Shown here piece after piece: positions 6,325 to 13,390 of a stretch of 21,172 nt of DNA. This DNA is from DATLSM01 sp049585815. Its GTDB lineage: Bacteria > Actinomycetota > Thermoleophilia > Solirubrobacterales > 70-9. Numbering within the stretch: position 1 is the stretch's first letter; each line of letters opens with the position of its first letter. The position numbers and the translations under genes are program-made. The stretch is from positions 1-21,172 of the forward strand of contig JBAVAR010000164.1 of assembly GCA_049585815.1 (NCBI GenBank), given 5' to 3'. Below the pieces are notes generated by a model, which worked only from the letters and a program-made list of their open reading frames with translations, was not told the DNA's origin and made no database searches.

Positions 6325-8322
6325 ATGCTCGGTCTCGGGCGCTATCTGGTGGGGGTGGCCGAGCTGGCCGCTTTGGCTGGCTTTGCCGTGCTGGGGGCGG
6401 CGCGGGTTCGGGAGCGTCTGCTCCCCGACCTTGAGCGAGCGCCCGCTCTGCTGGTGAGCGGCGTCCTTGCCCTCGGGCTCCTGATCTTGGTGGCCGAGCT
6501 GGTTGGGAGCTTCGGCCTGTTCATCGCAGCGCCCTATCTGCTCGGGGTGGCGGTCACCGGGCTTGGAATCTGGGCGCTCAGCCCCAGGGTCCTATGGCGG
6601 GCGGGGGGGATCAGGGGCCGTGCCCCCGATCCCCCCCCGCCCGCCGCCGGCGGGCGCGGTGAGGCTTCGACTTCCGGGCCGGGAGGCGGCCTGATCGCCG
6701 GGGGGTTGGCACTGATGGTGGTGCTGGTTGCCGTCATCCATTTCGCCGCGGGAGTGAGATTGCGCTTGAGCACCGGGATGACCGGGTTCGATTCGACCTG
6801 GTACCACGGCCCCCTCGCCGCCGAGTTCTTCCAGACCGGGAACACCTTTGAGCTGCACTTCCTGGCGCCCCAGTACCTGGCCTGGTTTTACCCAGCCAAT
6901 GCGGAGCTCTTCCACGCGATTGGAATGCTGGCCTTTGACCGCGACATCATCTCTCCGCTGCTCAACTTCGGGTGGTTCTTGGGCTGCCTGTTCGCCGTCT
7001 GGTGCATCGGACGGGCCGTTCGGGTCGGGCCGGTCTCGCTGCTGCTGGGCGCGATCGCGCTCAGCGTGCCGGTCCTGGGGGATCAGGCCGGGGAGGCCCG
7101 AAATGACCTTGCCGGGACCTTCTTCTTGCTTGCCGCAATCGCCGTTTGCCTCAATGCCTCGGCCGGGGGCCGGGGCGGGAGGCTCCCGAGCGGGGCGCTC
7201 GTGGTGGCTGGGCTGGCGGCGGGTCTTGCCGCTGGGACAAAGCTGAACTTCCTCCCAGCGGCTTCGGTCATGGTGGTGGGGCTGGTCGTGATCGCGCCGC
7301 GAGGAGAGAGGTGGCGCGCACTCGCCGCGGCCGGCAGCTCGGCAATCGTGGGGGGCGGCTACTGGTATTTGCGAAACCTGGCCCAGGCCGGCAACCCGCT
7401 CCCCTGGGTGCGCCATCTGGGGCCAGTGGCCCTGCCCGCGCCTGCGCAGGGGCTGGGCGGGCGCGAGGGGCACAGCGTCCTCGAGTACCTGAGCGACGGT
7501 TCGGTCTGGTCGCACTGGTTTCTGCCGGGCCTGCATCAGGGCCTTTGGATCGTCTGGCCCCTGCTCGGCGGGATGGCGCTGGGCGGACTCATCCTCTGCC
7601 TCGGTCGCGGAGCGGGTCCCCTGCTGCGGGTGATCGGGGTGGTCGGCCTGGTCGCCGGGCTAACCTGGCTCCTCGCTCCGACCTCGGCAGAGGGCCCGGC
7701 GGGAATGCCCCGTGGTTTTGAGTCCGCGCTGCGCTACCTGACCCCCGCCCTGGTACTCGGCATGGCGGTGCTGCCGATTGTGCCCCCGCTGCTTGGCCGC
7801 GTGCGCCGCCTGCTCTCAGTCGGCCCGCGCTGGGAACCGAGCATTTCAAGGCGGGCGCTGTTTTTATCGGGCGCGGCGCTGATCGCAATTGCGGTTGCCT
7901 TTGGTGGCTGGGAGCAGCGCCGCTATCTCGAGCACCGCTACGCCAGGCCCGAATTCACCACCAGGGGCCTGGATGCCGCCTTCAAGTGGGCTCGCTCGCT
8001 CTCAGGCACCCGCATCGCCACGACAAGCACCCGCCTTTACCCGCTCTATGGAACCGATCTCTCCAACCACGTCCAGTACATCGGAGAAGAGCGCCCCAAC
8101 GGCGGCTATGTCGCCCCGAGGACCTGCCGAAGTTGGCGCCAGCTCCTGAACGCCGGCCACTATGACTACGTGATCGCCACCCGCGACCGCATAGAGCCGG
8201 GGAAACCGGCTCTACCGCCGACGGCTCACTGGACCGAAGGGCCCAATGCCACGCTCATCCTCCGCAAACCCCCCACGGCGATCTTCAAGCTGACCGGCCC
8301 CCTGGATCCGTCCGCTTGCTGA
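6325..8322 (+). CDS. Polytopic membrane protein, GT-C-like glycosyltransferase
   Basis: This 665-residue protein begins directly after the murJ stop codon. It has hydrophobic helices near residues 5-27, 41-63, 66-86 and 121-143, then many more up to about 535, and ends in a soluble C-terminal domain of about 125 residues. The first large outer loop holds GFDSTWYHGPLAAEF (154-168), with D156 where ArnT/PMT-like GT-C enzymes carry a catalytic acidic residue. It is followed by an aromatic, proline-containing stretch (APQYLAWFYP). This supports a lipid-phosphate-sugar dependent glycosyltransferase acting on the outer face of the membrane, but the acceptor is unknown. The murJ link suggests an envelope role. 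Residues 91-107, a Gly/Pro-rich linker, are encoded by a striking palindrome. Confidence is good for the membrane-protein call and moderate for the enzyme class. Confidence 0.7.
   Translation: MLGLGRYLVGVAELAALAGFAVLGAARVRERLLPDLERAPALLVSGVLALGLLILVAELVGSFGLFIAAPYLLGVAVTGLGIWALSPRVLWRAGGIRGRAPDPPPPAAGGRGEASTSGPGGGLIAGGLALMVVLVAVIHFAAGVRLRLSTGMTGFDSTWYHGPLAAEFFQTGNTFELHFLAPQYLAWFYPANAELFHAIGMLAFDRDIISPLLNFGWFLGCLFAVWCIGRAVRVGPVSLLLGAIALSVPVLGDQAGEARNDLAGTFFLLAAIAVCLNASAGGRGGRLPSGALVVAGLAAGLAAGTKLNFLPAASVMVVGLVVIAPRGERWRALAAAGSSAIVGGGYWYLRNLAQAGNPLPWVRHLGPVALPAPAQGLGGREGHSVLEYLSDGSVWSHWFLPGLHQGLWIVWPLLGGMALGGLILCLGRGAGPLLRVIGVVGLVAGLTWLLAPTSAEGPAGMPRGFESALRYLTPALVLGMAVLPIVPPLLGRVRRLLSVGPRWEPSISRRALFLSGAALIAIAVAFGGWEQRRYLEHRYARPEFTTRGLDAAFKWARSLSGTRIATTSTRLYPLYGTDLSNHVQYIGEERPNGGYVAPRTCRSWRQLLNAGHYDYVIATRDRIEPGKPALPPTAHWTEGPNATLILRKPPTAIFKLTGPLDPSAC
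6596..6645. repeat. Long near-perfect inverted repeat inside the GT-C-like gene
   Basis: The left arm at 6596-6612 (GGCGGGC, seven G, ATC) is complementary to the right arm at 6628-6645 (GAT, eight C, GCCCGCC). They differ only by one extra C. The interior continues the pairing with GGGGC (6614-6618) against GCCCC (6622-6626) around the loop CGT. The total is about 22 paired bases with one bulge and one A-C mismatch. It lies in-frame and encodes the linker at residues 91-107. Confidence 0.8.
8192..8214. repeat. Perfect 9-bp hairpin near the 3' end of the GT-C-like gene
   Basis: TAGAGCCGG (8192-8200) and CCGGCTCTA (8206-8214) are exact reverse complements around the loop GGAAA. It sits inside codons 623-630 and encodes an EPGKPAL stretch. 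There is no following T-run. Confidence 0.7.
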
Positions 8323-8363
8323 CCCCAGGCGCCGGCTGCCGGGCCCTGCGCTGATCCGCGGCC

Positions 8364-8393
8364 GGCGGCTGGCGCCGGGCAAGAGCAGCCGCC
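8364..8393 (+). other. Inverted repeat between the GT-C-like gene and lepA
   Basis: GGCGGCTG (8364-8371) is perfectly complementary to CAGCCGCC (8386-8393), with a 14-nt loop. It lies 42 nt past the preceding stop codon in the 105-nt GC-rich gap before lepA. It could weaken read-through, but no U-tract follows, so an intrinsic terminator is not demonstrated. Confidence 0.3.
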
Positions 8394-8409
8394 CGACGGT
8401 CGCGCTCGC

Positions 8410-8415
8410 CATACT
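8410..8415 (+). promoter_or_regulatory. Possible -10 element (CATACT) before lepA
   Basis: CATACT lies 12 nt before the lepA ATG in otherwise very GC-rich sequence. It deviates at the first position from the TAnnnT form seen elsewhere in the window. No -35 or Shine-Dalgarno sequence is apparent. Confidence 0.3.
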
Positions 8416-8427
8416 GGCCCCCGGCCG

Positions 8428-10221
8428 ATGGACCACATCCGCAATTTCTCGATCATCGCCCATATCGACCACGGCAAGTCGACCCTCGCCGATCGCATCC
8501 TTGAGATCACCGGAGCCGTCGATCCGAAGAAAATGCGCGCCCAGGTGCTTGACTCGATGGACCTCGAGCGCGAGCGCGGCATCACGATCAAGGCGCAGGC
8601 GGTGCGTGTGGATTACCTTGCCTCTGACGGGGAGACGTATCAGCTGCACCTGATCGACACCCCCGGCCACGTTGACTTCTCCTATGAGGTCTCACGCAGC
8701 CTCGCCGCCTGCGAGGGGGCGCTGCTGGTGGTCGACGCCTCGCAGGGAGTCGAGGCGCAGACGGTGGCCAACACCTACCTGGCGATCGAGAACGGGCTGG
8801 AGCTGATCCCGGTGATCAACAAGGTTGACCTTCCCGGCGCCGAGCCCGAGCGGGTTGCCGGCGAGATCGCCGACCTGCTGGGCGGCGATCTCGGCGAGGT
8901 GCTGCGGATCTCTGCCAAGACCGGCGAGGGAGTGGTCGACGTCCTCGAGGCGATAGTCGCCCGCATCCCGCCCCCCCGGGGCGAGCTTGAGGCTCCCGCC
9001 CGCGCCCTGATCTTTGACTCGGAGTTCGATCAGTACCGCGGCGTGATCGTCTACGTGCGGATGGTCGACGGCGCCTTTGCAAAGCGCGAGCGCATCGTCG
9101 CGATGCAAAACGGCACCGAGGCCGACATCGACGACATCGGCTTCTTCCGGCCGGCGATGATCGGTGTGGAGGGGATGCAGGCGGGCGACGTCGGCTACGT
9201 GATCACGGGGATCAAGGACGTCGCCAAACTGCGCGTCGGCGACACGCTCACCGCGCGCGAGCGTCCTGCCGCCGAGCCGCTGGAGGGATATCGGGAGGTG
9301 AGGCCGATGGTCTTCTGCGGGCTCTTCCCGATCGACACCGACCGCTACACCGATCTCCGCGACGCACTCGACAAGCTGGCCCTCAATGACGCCGCCCTCT
9401 CTTATGAGCCTGAGACCTCCGAGGCTCTAGGTTTTGGCTTCCGCTGCGGTTTTCTCGGTCTCCTGCACATGGAGATCGTGCGCGAGCGCCTGGAGCGTGA
9501 GTATGGGCTGGAGCTGCTCGCCACCACGCCCAACGTGCGCTATGAGGTCAACCTGATCGGGGGCGCGACGGTCGAGGTCCACAGCCCAACCGAGATGCCC
9601 GAGCCAGGCTCGATTCTGGCGATCGATGAGCCCTACATCCGGGCGACGATCATCGCCCCCGCGGACCAGGTGGGCGCGGTCATGGAGCTCTGCCAGAAGC
9701 GTCGGGGTTCACATGTCGACATGCATTACCTCAGCCCGCAGCGGGTGCAGATCCGCTACGACCTGCCGCTGGCTGAGATCGTGCTCGACTTCTTCGACCT
9801 GCTCAAGTCCTCCACCCGTGGCTATGCCTCGCTCGACTATGAGCCGATCGGCAACCGCCCCGGTGACCTGGTCAAGCTTGACATCCTGCTCGCCGGCGAG
9901 AAGGTCGACGCGCTCTCGGTGATCGTCCACCGCGACTTTGCCTACGAGCAGGGCAAGGCCCTGGTCGAGCGCCTGCGCAAGACGATCCCCCGCCAGCTCT
10001 TCGACATCCCCGTACAGGCGGCGATCGGCTCACGGGTGCTGGCGCGGGAGACCGTCAAGGCTCTGCGCAAGGACGTCACGGCGAAGCTCTATGGCGGTGA
10101 CGTCACTCGCAAGCAGAAGCTGCTGAAGAAGCAGAAAGTGGGCAAGAAGCGGATGAAGCAGGTGGGACGGGTGGAGGTGCCGCAGGAGGCATTCCTCGCG
10201 GTGCTTGAGATCGACGAGTAG
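8428..10221 (+). CDS. lepA: Elongation factor 4 (LepA), ribosome back-translocase GTPase
   Basis: LepA is a translational GTPase that binds the ribosome and affects translocation or 30S assembly. The 597 residues equal the usual family length. The N-terminal IRNFSIIAHIDHGKST is diagnostic. G1 is AHIDHGKST at 11-19, the switch I threonine T53 lies in RGITIK, G3 is DTPGH at 77-81, and G4 is NKVD at 131-134. The EF-G-like domains follow, with GFRCGFLGLLHMEI in domain III. The LepA-specific C-terminal domain is rich in lysine (RKQKLLKKQKVGKKRMKQVG near 561-580). The ATG start places the G domain at the expected distance. It is followed after 14 nt by the MaoC-like pair. Confidence 0.97.
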   Translation: MDHIRNFSIIAHIDHGKSTLADRILEITGAVDPKKMRAQVLDSMDLERERGITIKAQAVRVDYLASDGETYQLHLIDTPGHVDFSYEVSRSLAACEGALLVVDASQGVEAQTVANTYLAIENGLELIPVINKVDLPGAEPERVAGEIADLLGGDLGEVLRISAKTGEGVVDVLEAIVARIPPPRGELEAPARALIFDSEFDQYRGVIVYVRMVDGAFAKRERIVAMQNGTEADIDDIGFFRPAMIGVEGMQAGDVGYVITGIKDVAKLRVGDTLTARERPAAEPLEGYREVRPMVFCGLFPIDTDRYTDLRDALDKLALNDAALSYEPETSEALGFGFRCGFLGLLHMEIVRERLEREYGLELLATTPNVRYEVNLIGGATVEVHSPTEMPEPGSILAIDEPYIRATIIAPADQVGAVMELCQKRRGSHVDMHYLSPQRVQIRYDLPLAEIVLDFFDLLKSSTRGYASLDYEPIGNRPGDLVKLDILLAGEKVDALSVIVHRDFAYEQGKALVERLRKTIPRQLFDIPVQAAIGSRVLARETVKALRKDVTAKLYGGDVTRKQKLLKKQKVGKKRMKQVGRVEVPQEAFLAVLEIDE

Positions 10222-10222
10222 A

Positions 10223-10228
10223 TAGGGT
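10223..10228 (+). promoter_or_regulatory. Putative -10 hexamer (TAGGGT) before the MaoC pair
   Basis: TAGGGT begins 2 nt after the lepA stop codon and ends 7 nt before the next ATG, repeating the spacing seen at other genes. Its middle bases are G-rich, so it is a weaker candidate than most. Read-through from lepA is equally possible. Confidence 0.35.
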
Positions 10229-10235
10229 TGGCCCG

Positions 10236-10676
10236 ATGGCGATCAAGACCGATGCGATAGGCAAGGAGTGGCCCCCGACCACCTACCAGGTCGGGCGGGA
10301 GAAGATCAAGGAGTATGCGAATGCACTCGGGATCGAGAGTCCGGTGCACTTCGACGTCGACGCCGCTCGCGCGGCCGGCTTTCGTGATGTCGTGGCGCCG
10401 CCGATGTTCGCCGTCGTCTACAGCAGCCCGGCGATGGGCCCGGTGATGTTCGACCCCGAGGTGGGGATGAACTTCGCGACGATGGTCCATGGCGGCCAGG
10501 AATTCGAGTGGGAGGAGCCCGTCTGCGCGGGCGATGAGATCACCACCACCCCGAGCTGTCTCGAGATCTATGAGAAGGACGGCAAGGGCTTCTATGTCTT
10601 TCAGTCGGTCTCCGTCAATCAGAACGGCGAGCAGGTGGTGCGTGGGGTTTGGACCAACATCGTCAGGGGGGTTTGA
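10236..10676 (+). CDS. MaoC-like dehydratase subunit, HadA/HadC (UPF0336) type
   Basis: This 146-residue hot-dog-fold protein resembles the non-catalytic HadA/HadC subunit of actinobacterial (3R)-hydroxyacyl-ACP dehydratase. Typical features are the opening IGKEWPPTTYQVGREKIKEYANALG (9-33), then SPVHFDVDAARAAGF (35-49) and VVAPPMFAVV (52-61). It has no intact hydratase-2 D-x-N-P-x-H motif: the PVHFD segment stands in its place, as in HadA/HadC. It probably pairs with the next gene product, whose ATG follows after 1 nt. In mycobacteria such pairs act in FAS-II. Here the natural role is probably dehydration in fatty-acid elongation, since many actinobacteria lack FabZ. That role is inference. 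Confidence 0.8.
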   Translation: MAIKTDAIGKEWPPTTYQVGREKIKEYANALGIESPVHFDVDAARAAGFRDVVAPPMFAVVYSSPAMGPVMFDPEVGMNFATMVHGGQEFEWEEPVCAGDEITTTPSCLEIYEKDGKGFYVFQSVSVNQNGEQVVRGVWTNIVRGV

Positions 10677-10677
10677 G

Positions 10678-11073
10678 ATGGCCGATCCGAAAGTCGGAGA
10701 TCAGATCACGGAGCTCAGGGTGACCCCCGACAAGTACCTGCCGCACCGTTACGCGGGAGCCTCTGGGGACTTCAATCCGATCCACATCGATCCCGAGTTC
10801 GCCAAGGCGGTCGGCCTGCCCGGCAACATCCTCCACGGTCTGTACTCGATGGGCCTCGTCGCCAAGGCCAACGCCGTGGCGCTCGCGGGCGGCGATCCGC
10901 GGGCCCTCAAGCGCCTCTCGGTGCAGTTCCGCGGCATGGGATTGCCGGAGCAGGAGATCCTCGTCACCGGCACGATCAAGATGGTGGACGGCAATCGGGT
11001 TGTCGTCGACACGGTCGCGACGCAGGGCGAGAATCAGATCATCCGCAACGCCGAGGCCGAGCTCGAGCTCTAG
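10678..11073 (+). CDS. MaoC-like (R)-hydroxyacyl dehydratase, HadB type
   Basis: This 131-residue single-hot-dog protein carries the full hydratase-2 motif: YAGASGDFNPIHID at residues 25-38. D31 and H36 are the expected catalytic pair, and N33-P34 are conserved. A GNILHGLYSMG segment follows near 50-60, as in HadB. The start at 10678 is preferred over an in-frame upstream ATG at 10489, because it lies 1 nt after the preceding stop and gives the normal MADPKVGDQI N-terminus. It is probably the catalytic half of a heterodimer with the upstream subunit. The expected reaction is reversible removal of water from a (3R)-hydroxyacyl thioester. Whether the carrier is ACP or CoA cannot be told from the sequence. 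Confidence 0.85.
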   Translation: MADPKVGDQITELRVTPDKYLPHRYAGASGDFNPIHIDPEFAKAVGLPGNILHGLYSMGLVAKANAVALAGGDPRALKRLSVQFRGMGLPEQEILVTGTIKMVDGNRVVVDTVATQGENQIIRNAEAELEL

Positions 11074-11101
11074 CGGTTCTCGCTCCAGCTGTGGGGGTAC
11101 C

Positions 11102-11107
11102 TAGAAT
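11102..11107 (+). promoter_or_regulatory. Putative -10 hexamer (TAGAAT) before hrcA
   Basis: TAGAAT is the best -10 match in the window and ends 9 nt before the hrcA ATG. The GGAGGG at 11108-11113 lies only 3 nt from the ATG, too close for an efficient Shine-Dalgarno sequence. No CIRCE inverted repeat (TTAGCACTC type) is present nearby. Confidence 0.5.
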
Positions 11108-11116
11108 GGAGGGTCG

Positions 11117-11854
11117 ATGCTCTCCCCTCGGCAAGAGCTGATCCTCGGCATGGTGGTCGATTCCTACCTCGGGTCGGCGCGGCCGGTGGCTTCGCGCGAG
11201 ATCGCCGAAAGATCCGACGTCCGCTGGGGAGCATCGACGGTGCGGGCGGAGATGGCAAGGCTGGAGGCCGCCGGGTACCTGACTCACCCACACACCTCGG
11301 CCGGCCGGATGCCGACCGACGCCGGCTACCGCCGCTACGTCGACGCCCTTGTCGAGTCGGGCGCCCCGGAGGCTGAGGGGGAGGTCGAGCTGGAGCTCTC
11401 GCGGTTGCAGCGCGAGGTCGACGAGGCGATGCGGGAGACGACGACGGTGCTGGCGCAGGTGACCGACCTGATGGCTCTCGCCACCGCGCCTCCCCTCGGG
11501 GGCACCCTCTACATGCACGGCGCGGCGCGGCTCCTCTCCGCCGATCACTTCTCCGACCTGCCGCGGATCGATCGCCTGATGACGGCGCTGGAAGGCCGCG
11601 CCGACGTGCTCGGGATGCTCCGCTCGGCGCTGGCGGAGCGTTCCGTCTTTTGCTGGATCGGCGGGGAGAATCCACAACCGGAGCTGCGCTCGGTCAGCGT
11701 CATCGGCGCCAATTACGGCCTCGGACGGCGCAACCTGGGCTCGGTCGGTGTGGTCGGGCCCCTGCGCATGGATTACACGACGGCGATCGCCTCAGTTCAG
11801 GGCGCCGCCCGAGAGCTCTCGCGCTACTTCGAGACCGTTTACGCGACCGAGTAG
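11117..11854 (+). CDS. hrcA: Heat-inducible transcription repressor HrcA, shortened form
   Basis: HrcA binds CIRCE operators and represses chaperone genes. The N-terminal winged-helix domain is clear: residues 1-72 include RQELILGMVVDSYL and a STVRAEMARLEAAGYLTHPH segment, then TSAGRMPTDAGYRRYVD. The C-terminal family signature is also clear at 178-225 (IGGEN, then GVVGPLRMDY). The protein has only 245 residues against about 340 in most HrcA proteins. The middle dimerisation/GAF-like part appears to be largely missing, with a join around residues 120-132. The frame is open throughout, so this looks like a genuine short form rather than a frameshift. dnaJ follows after 5 nt. grpE and dnaK are not in the window. 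Confidence 0.88.
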   Translation: MLSPRQELILGMVVDSYLGSARPVASREIAERSDVRWGASTVRAEMARLEAAGYLTHPHTSAGRMPTDAGYRRYVDALVESGAPEAEGEVELELSRLQREVDEAMRETTTVLAQVTDLMALATAPPLGGTLYMHGAARLLSADHFSDLPRIDRLMTALEGRADVLGMLRSALAERSVFCWIGGENPQPELRSVSVIGANYGLGRRNLGSVGVVGPLRMDYTTAIASVQGAARELSRYFETVYATE

Positions 11855-11859
11855 CCGCG

Positions 11860-12531
11860 ATGGCGAGCGATTACTACGACGTCCTCGGCGTCAGTCAAGA
11901 AGCTTCTGAGGGAGATATCAAGAAGGCGTTTCGCCGCCTCGCTCGCGAGCTTCATCCCGACGTCAACGACCACGACCCGGGGGCGGAGGAGAAGTTCAAG
12001 GCTGCCGCCGAGGCATATGAGGTGCTCTCTGATCCCGAGCGCAGGAGCGTCTATGACGCCTACGGTCCGGAGGGCCTGCGCTCTGGCGGCTTTCCCGGCG
12101 GGGCGAGCGGCCTGGGATCGATCGAGGACATCCTTCAGGCCTTCTTCGGTGGGGGGCTCGGCTTTGAGGTGCGGCGGGGGCCGATGCGGGGTCAGGACCT
12201 GGTGCACGCGGTTGAGCTGACCGCGGTGGACGCGATGCTCGGCAAGACGGTGAGGATTCCCAGTCACGAGGGGGAGCGCGAGATTGAGATCCCCGCCGGG
12301 ACACAGCACGGCGCCCAGTACGGCTTGCGCGGCCATGGACTGCCCGGGGCCAACGGCGGTCCCACCGGGGATTTGGTGATCGTCGTCCACGTGATCGTCC
12401 CCATCAACCTCTCCGAGGAGCAGCGCGAGCTGGTGGAGAGGCTGGGCGAGACGCTCGGACCCGGCAACGTCGGTTCCCGACAGGGTGAGGATCCGAGCTT
12501 CTTCTCCCGCGTCCGCCGCGCATTTAGTTGA
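11860..12531 (+). CDS. dnaJ: DnaJ-family co-chaperone lacking zinc finger and CTD-I
   Basis: DnaJ proteins stimulate the ATPase of DnaK and deliver substrates. The J-domain spans residues 4-69 with HPD at 32-34. A short Gly/Phe-rich linker follows (74-107). Residues 110-196 match one C-terminal beta-domain, best resembling CTD-II: GQDLVHAVELTAVDAMLGKTV, then EIPAGTQHG, GDLVIVVHV and LSEEQRELV. None of the four CxxCxGxG zinc repeats is present; the protein contains no cysteine. At 223 residues it is far shorter than a usual DnaJ of about 375. The ATG at 11860 begins the J-domain correctly; earlier in-frame starts overlap hrcA and encode nothing recognisable. The stop codon overlaps the prmA start, implying coupling. 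Confidence 0.88.
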   Translation: MASDYYDVLGVSQEASEGDIKKAFRRLARELHPDVNDHDPGAEEKFKAAAEAYEVLSDPERRSVYDAYGPEGLRSGGFPGGASGLGSIEDILQAFFGGGLGFEVRRGPMRGQDLVHAVELTAVDAMLGKTVRIPSHEGEREIEIPAGTQHGAQYGLRGHGLPGANGGPTGDLVIVVHVIVPINLSEEQRELVERLGETLGPGNVGSRQGEDPSFFSRVRRAFS

Positions 12532-13352
12532 TCCGGCTCGCGGTTCGCTGCTCGCCCGAGCAGGCCGAGCTGGTCCTCGCCGAGCTCATCGTGTTGGCGC
12601 CGAACGGGGTCGAGGAGGAGTGCGGCCCCGGCTACGTCGAGTACGCGATCTACGGCGGTGAGGGGGAGCTTCCTGAGCTGGGGGAGATTGACGCAGCGCT
12701 CGGTGGGGGGTGGGTCAAGGTGAGCGCGAGGGAGGTCCCCGACGACTGGGCCGACCGCTGGCAGGACTTCCACAAGCCGCTCCTCGTCGGTGGCCGGCTC
12801 TGGCTGCGGCCCTCCTGGGAGCAGCCCCGCGAGGGCGCGGTCGACCTCGTCCTGGACCCCGGACGCGCCTTCGGCACCGGTGCCCACCCGACTACCCGTC
12901 TCTGTCTGGGGTACCTGCTGGAGCTCGCTGACGCGGGTGAAGCCGCTGGCGCCCTCACCGACCTCGGCACCGGCTCCGGCGTCCTGGCGATCGCCGCCGC
13001 CATGCTCGGCTGGAACCCGGTCAACGCCTGCGACCACGAGGAGCCGGCGATCGAGGCTGCGGCGGCGAACGCCAGCGCCAATCGGGTCTCGATTGGGCTC
13101 AGACAGATCAACCTACGCGAGCGCCTGCCGGCCCTCTCTCCGACCACGGTGGCCAACCTAACCGCACCCACCCTGCTGCTGATCGCGTCCCAACTGAAGG
13201 CCGATCGGCGCGAGCCAACCACCCTGATTTGCTCGGGAGTGCTCCCATCCGAGTTGGACGATCTGATCGCGGCCTTTGCCCCCGCCGGCCTCCTCGAGGC
13301 CGATCGCCGCCAAGATGGCGAGTGGGCGGCGTTCTTGCTCCGAAGCGCCTGA
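12528..13352 (+). CDS. prmA: Ribosomal protein L11 methyltransferase
   Basis: PrmA is an S-adenosylmethionine-dependent methyltransferase that trimethylates ribosomal protein L11. The 274-residue protein has an N-terminal substrate-binding part (1-95). The diagnostic AFGTGAHPTT is at 114-123, SAM motif I DLGTGSGVLA at 145-154, and a VANLTAP motif IV at 208-214 in place of the more usual NIL version. The TTG start overlaps the dnaJ TGA by 3 nt (TTGA), so translational coupling is likely. A dnaJ-prmA order is familiar from Firmicutes. The rsmE gene that often follows is absent here. The somewhat degenerate motif IV leaves slight doubt about exact substrate, but the family assignment is firm. 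Confidence 0.88.
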   Translation: MIRLAVRCSPEQAELVLAELIVLAPNGVEEECGPGYVEYAIYGGEGELPELGEIDAALGGGWVKVSAREVPDDWADRWQDFHKPLLVGGRLWLRPSWEQPREGAVDLVLDPGRAFGTGAHPTTRLCLGYLLELADAGEAAGALTDLGTGSGVLAIAAAMLGWNPVNACDHEEPAIEAAAANASANRVSIGLRQINLRERLPALSPTTVANLTAPTLLLIASQLKADRREPTTLICSGVLPSELDDLIAAFAPAGLLEADRRQDGEWAAFLLRSA

Positions 13353-13376
13353 TCGGGATCGCGCCGGGGTTTGGCA

Positions 13377-13382
13377 TATCGT
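13377..13382 (+). promoter_or_regulatory. Putative -10 hexamer (TATCGT) before the small membrane protein gene
   Basis: TATCGT ends 8 nt before the ATG at 13391, in the 38-nt gap after prmA. There is no Shine-Dalgarno sequence between. It may start a second transcript inside the hrcA-to-era run. Confidence 0.45.
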
Positions 13383-13390
13383 TGCGGCCG

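Noticed and set aside
10489..10677. Upstream in-frame extension of the HadB-like gene
   Set aside because: Encodes an Arg/Ser-rich stretch overlapping the HadA-like gene; the ATG at 10678 gives the normal N-terminus.
11074..11116. CIRCE operator at hrcA
   Set aside because: No TTAGCACTC-N9-GAGTGCTAA-like inverted repeat is present in this gap or elsewhere that I could see.
11650..11859. Upstream in-frame extension of dnaJ
   Set aside because: It lies within the hrcA signature region and adds a basic, domain-free sequence before the J-domain.
13229..13390. Upstream in-frame extension of the small membrane protein
   Set aside because: Overlaps the prmA 3' end and lacks membrane character; the ATG at 13391 follows a -10 at the usual distance.
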